Shown: positions 62,789-64,000 of the stretch, piece by piece | Position numbering within the stretch: position 1 is the stretch's first letter | Layout: the number at the start of each line of letters is the position of its first letter | Source of the DNA: Bradyrhizobium sp. 141 | GTDB taxonomy: Bacteria > Pseudomonadota > Alphaproteobacteria > Rhizobiales > Xanthobacteraceae | DNA length: 64,000 bases | Assembly (NCBI RefSeq): GCF_023074055.1 | Contig: NZ_JADPKR010000002.1 | Coordinates: 62,001 to 126,000 of the forward strand | Direction of reading: 5' to 3' | Translations under genes and position numbers: made by a program | Notes under the pieces: model-generated | The model's input: only the letters and a program-made list of their open reading frames with translations | Databases searched by the model: none | Told to the model about the DNA's origin: nothing

Positions 62789-64000
62789 ATGTGGCAACGA
62801 CTCTCGTTCAGAACGCAACTGTTTCTTCCGCTCGGCGCGAGCTTTCTCGCAGCCCTGATCCTGGGCGGGGTGCTGCTCCAGATATTCGCAACCAGCCAGT
62901 TGGCCGACGAGAACGAGCCCGCTCGACGTTCGACCCGAACGATCGCCACCGCACTCAACAACACTTTGCGCGCGTCGGACGATCCGCAGAAGATGCTTGA
63001 CGCCTTTGTCCAATCCTTGACCACCTCCTCGGACATCCAATTCCGTTCCGCGGAAGGCGCGCCTGTGCCTTCGCCAAAGAACGACACGCGCAACCTGCAA
63101 GGGGTGCCGCAGTGGTTCGTCAACCTGCTTATGCTACCGGGCACGGACGTTGCGGCCCCGGTGCTGATCGATGGCAGACGTATCGGCGATATCGTGTTCC
63201 TGCCGGACCTCTCGGCCGACCTGTTCGAGAAATGGATCGGCTTCCTGGCCCTGACCAGCCTCGTCGCCGTGCTGACGGTGCTCACTGGAATCATCGCCTA
63301 CGTCTTCGCGGGATCGGCCCTGCATCCCCTGCAACATCTCGGTGAAGGCCTGACACGGATGCGGCGCGGCGACTACGCAACGCCGATCCCGGTCGGAGGG
63401 CCGCCGGAGATTCGGCAGAGCTGTGCGGAAGCAAATGCGCTGGCTGCTACGCTTGCACAATTGAGCCAGGACAATCGCGATCTGATGCACCGCCTGGTGT
63501 CGCTCCAGGATGACGAGCGGCGTGATCTCGCCCGCGAATTGCATGATGAGCTCGGACCGCTGCTGTTCAGCATCCGCGCCGGTACGATCGCGTTGGTCGA
63601 CGCCTCACCGCCGGTGGGAAATCTCGGCAACCCGGCCCAGCAGGTGCTGCAATCGGTCGAGGCACTCCAGCAGACCAACCGCCGCATCCTGGATCGGCTG
63701 CGGCCGCTCTACATCGAGGAGCTGGGCCTTGCGACCAGCGTGCAGACGCTGCTCCGGAACTTTCGCAAGCAGGCACCGCATATCGTCCTGACGGATACGA
63801 TCGATCCGGATCTCAACGTGATAGACGGGCCGCTGGCCCGGACCGTCTATCGCGTGATCCAGGAGGCCTTGACCAACGTGCTGCGCCACGCCAAGGCCAG
63901 CAGCGCCCATGTCCAGGCGACCGTCAGCAGTGAGGCGCTCGTCATCGAGATCTCCGACGACGGCGGCGGCTTCCCCGCCGACAATGTCTTCGGCCGTGGC
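62789..64000 (+). CDS. Sensor histidine kinase, HisKA_3 type, partial at the window end
   Basis: 404 residues present from ATG 62789; the frame is open to base 64000. Two membrane helices (FLPLGASFLAALILGGVLLQ and FLALTSLVAVLTVLTGIIAY) bracket a periplasmic domain of about 120 residues. HAMP follows, then the phospho-His in RRDLARELHDELGPLLFSIR and the N box VIQEALTNVLRHAKASSA with SDDGGGFP at the edge. NarX-like organisation. Divergent from the response regulator at 62060. Confidence 0.92.
   Translation, partial: MWQRLSFRTQLFLPLGASFLAALILGGVLLQIFATSQLADENEPARRSTRTIATALNNTLRASDDPQKMLDAFVQSLTTSSDIQFRSAEGAPVPSPKNDTRNLQGVPQWFVNLLMLPGTDVAAPVLIDGRRIGDIVFLPDLSADLFEKWIGFLALTSLVAVLTVLTGIIAYVFAGSALHPLQHLGEGLTRMRRGDYATPIPVGGPPEIRQSCAEANALAATLAQLSQDNRDLMHRLVSLQDDERRDLARELHDELGPLLFSIRAGTIALVDASPPVGNLGNPAQQVLQSVEALQQTNRRILDRLRPLYIEELGLATSVQTLLRNFRKQAPHIVLTDTIDPDLNVIDGPLARTVYRVIQEALTNVLRHAKASSAHVQATVSSEALVIEISDDGGGFPADNVFGRG

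Overview
The window is GC-rich chromosomal DNA of an alphaproteobacterium that I would place in or near Bradyrhizobium. Reasons: a 409-residue rhizobial-type 5-aminolevulinate synthase (hemA) behind a perfect FixK/FNR box, the alphaproteobacterial split F0 operon (atpI, a, c, b', b), a Fur-family protein of the Irr branch, a porin of the rhizobial Omp25/31 type, many small secreted proteins typical of the family, and several kinds of palindromic intergenic repeats. No rRNA, CRISPR array, integrase, transposase or prophage gene was recognised. One tRNA (Leu, anticodon CAA) is present.

Layout. 1-3.5 kb: an M20 amidohydrolase and a Tat-exported peptide-type binding protein on the minus strand. 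3.6-13.6 kb: core-like mix with a catalytically dead HtrA-fold protein, an esterase-like hydrolase, a DsbA-type protein, two hotdog thioesterases facing a TetR regulator over two matching operators, an AbrB-type membrane protein, dsbB and tRNA-Leu. 13.6-19.4 kb: a thin, decayed stretch with a frameshifted binding-protein gene, a C-terminal remnant of the same family, a lipocalin-like protein and a serine hydrolase with a PDZ-like tail. 19.5-22.1 kb: an overlapping response regulator and histidine kinase. 22-27 kb: small secreted proteins, a GFA-family protein, mddA (methanethiol S-methyltransferase) divergent from a CadC-like TPR regulator, and an Irr-like regulator. 27-32.4 kb: a complete peptide-type ABC importer. 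32.7-38.3 kb: two overlapping micro-genes, an AEC carrier, an outer-membrane beta-barrel protein and a chemoreceptor. 38.4-41 kb: a metallo-beta-lactamase-fold protein and hemA. 41.3-52.8 kb: a transporter-like hybrid kinase, then a cytochrome P460, an alpha/beta hydrolase, ohr and a frameshifted ATPase/TPR regulator, then a response regulator and an MFS transporter. 53-57 kb: a YjbQ-type protein, a coiled-coil secreted protein and the ATP synthase F0 operon. 57-61.5 kb: a secreted protein, an acetyltransferase, an M16 peptidase and thrC. 62-64 kb: a divergent two-component pair whose kinase runs off the window end.

How the parts may work together. Oxygen and iron/heme control is one theme: two perfect TTGAT-N4-ATCAA boxes lie at hemA and in front of the Irr-like gene. 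Sensing of carbon sources is another: the SSS-type hybrid kinase, the LuxR-type regulator and the MFS carrier look like parts of one uptake circuit, now separated by a stress/oxidation cassette (P460, hydrolase, ohr, regulator). The most promising undescribed material is regulatory DNA: a 22-bp-period direct repeat between mddA and its divergent regulator, a GTGAG-based operator at ohr, twin TetR operators, a nested inverted-repeat element near 12.7 kb, and a minus-strand terminator at 61.6 kb that ends no visible gene. All family assignments rest on reading motifs; no search was run.
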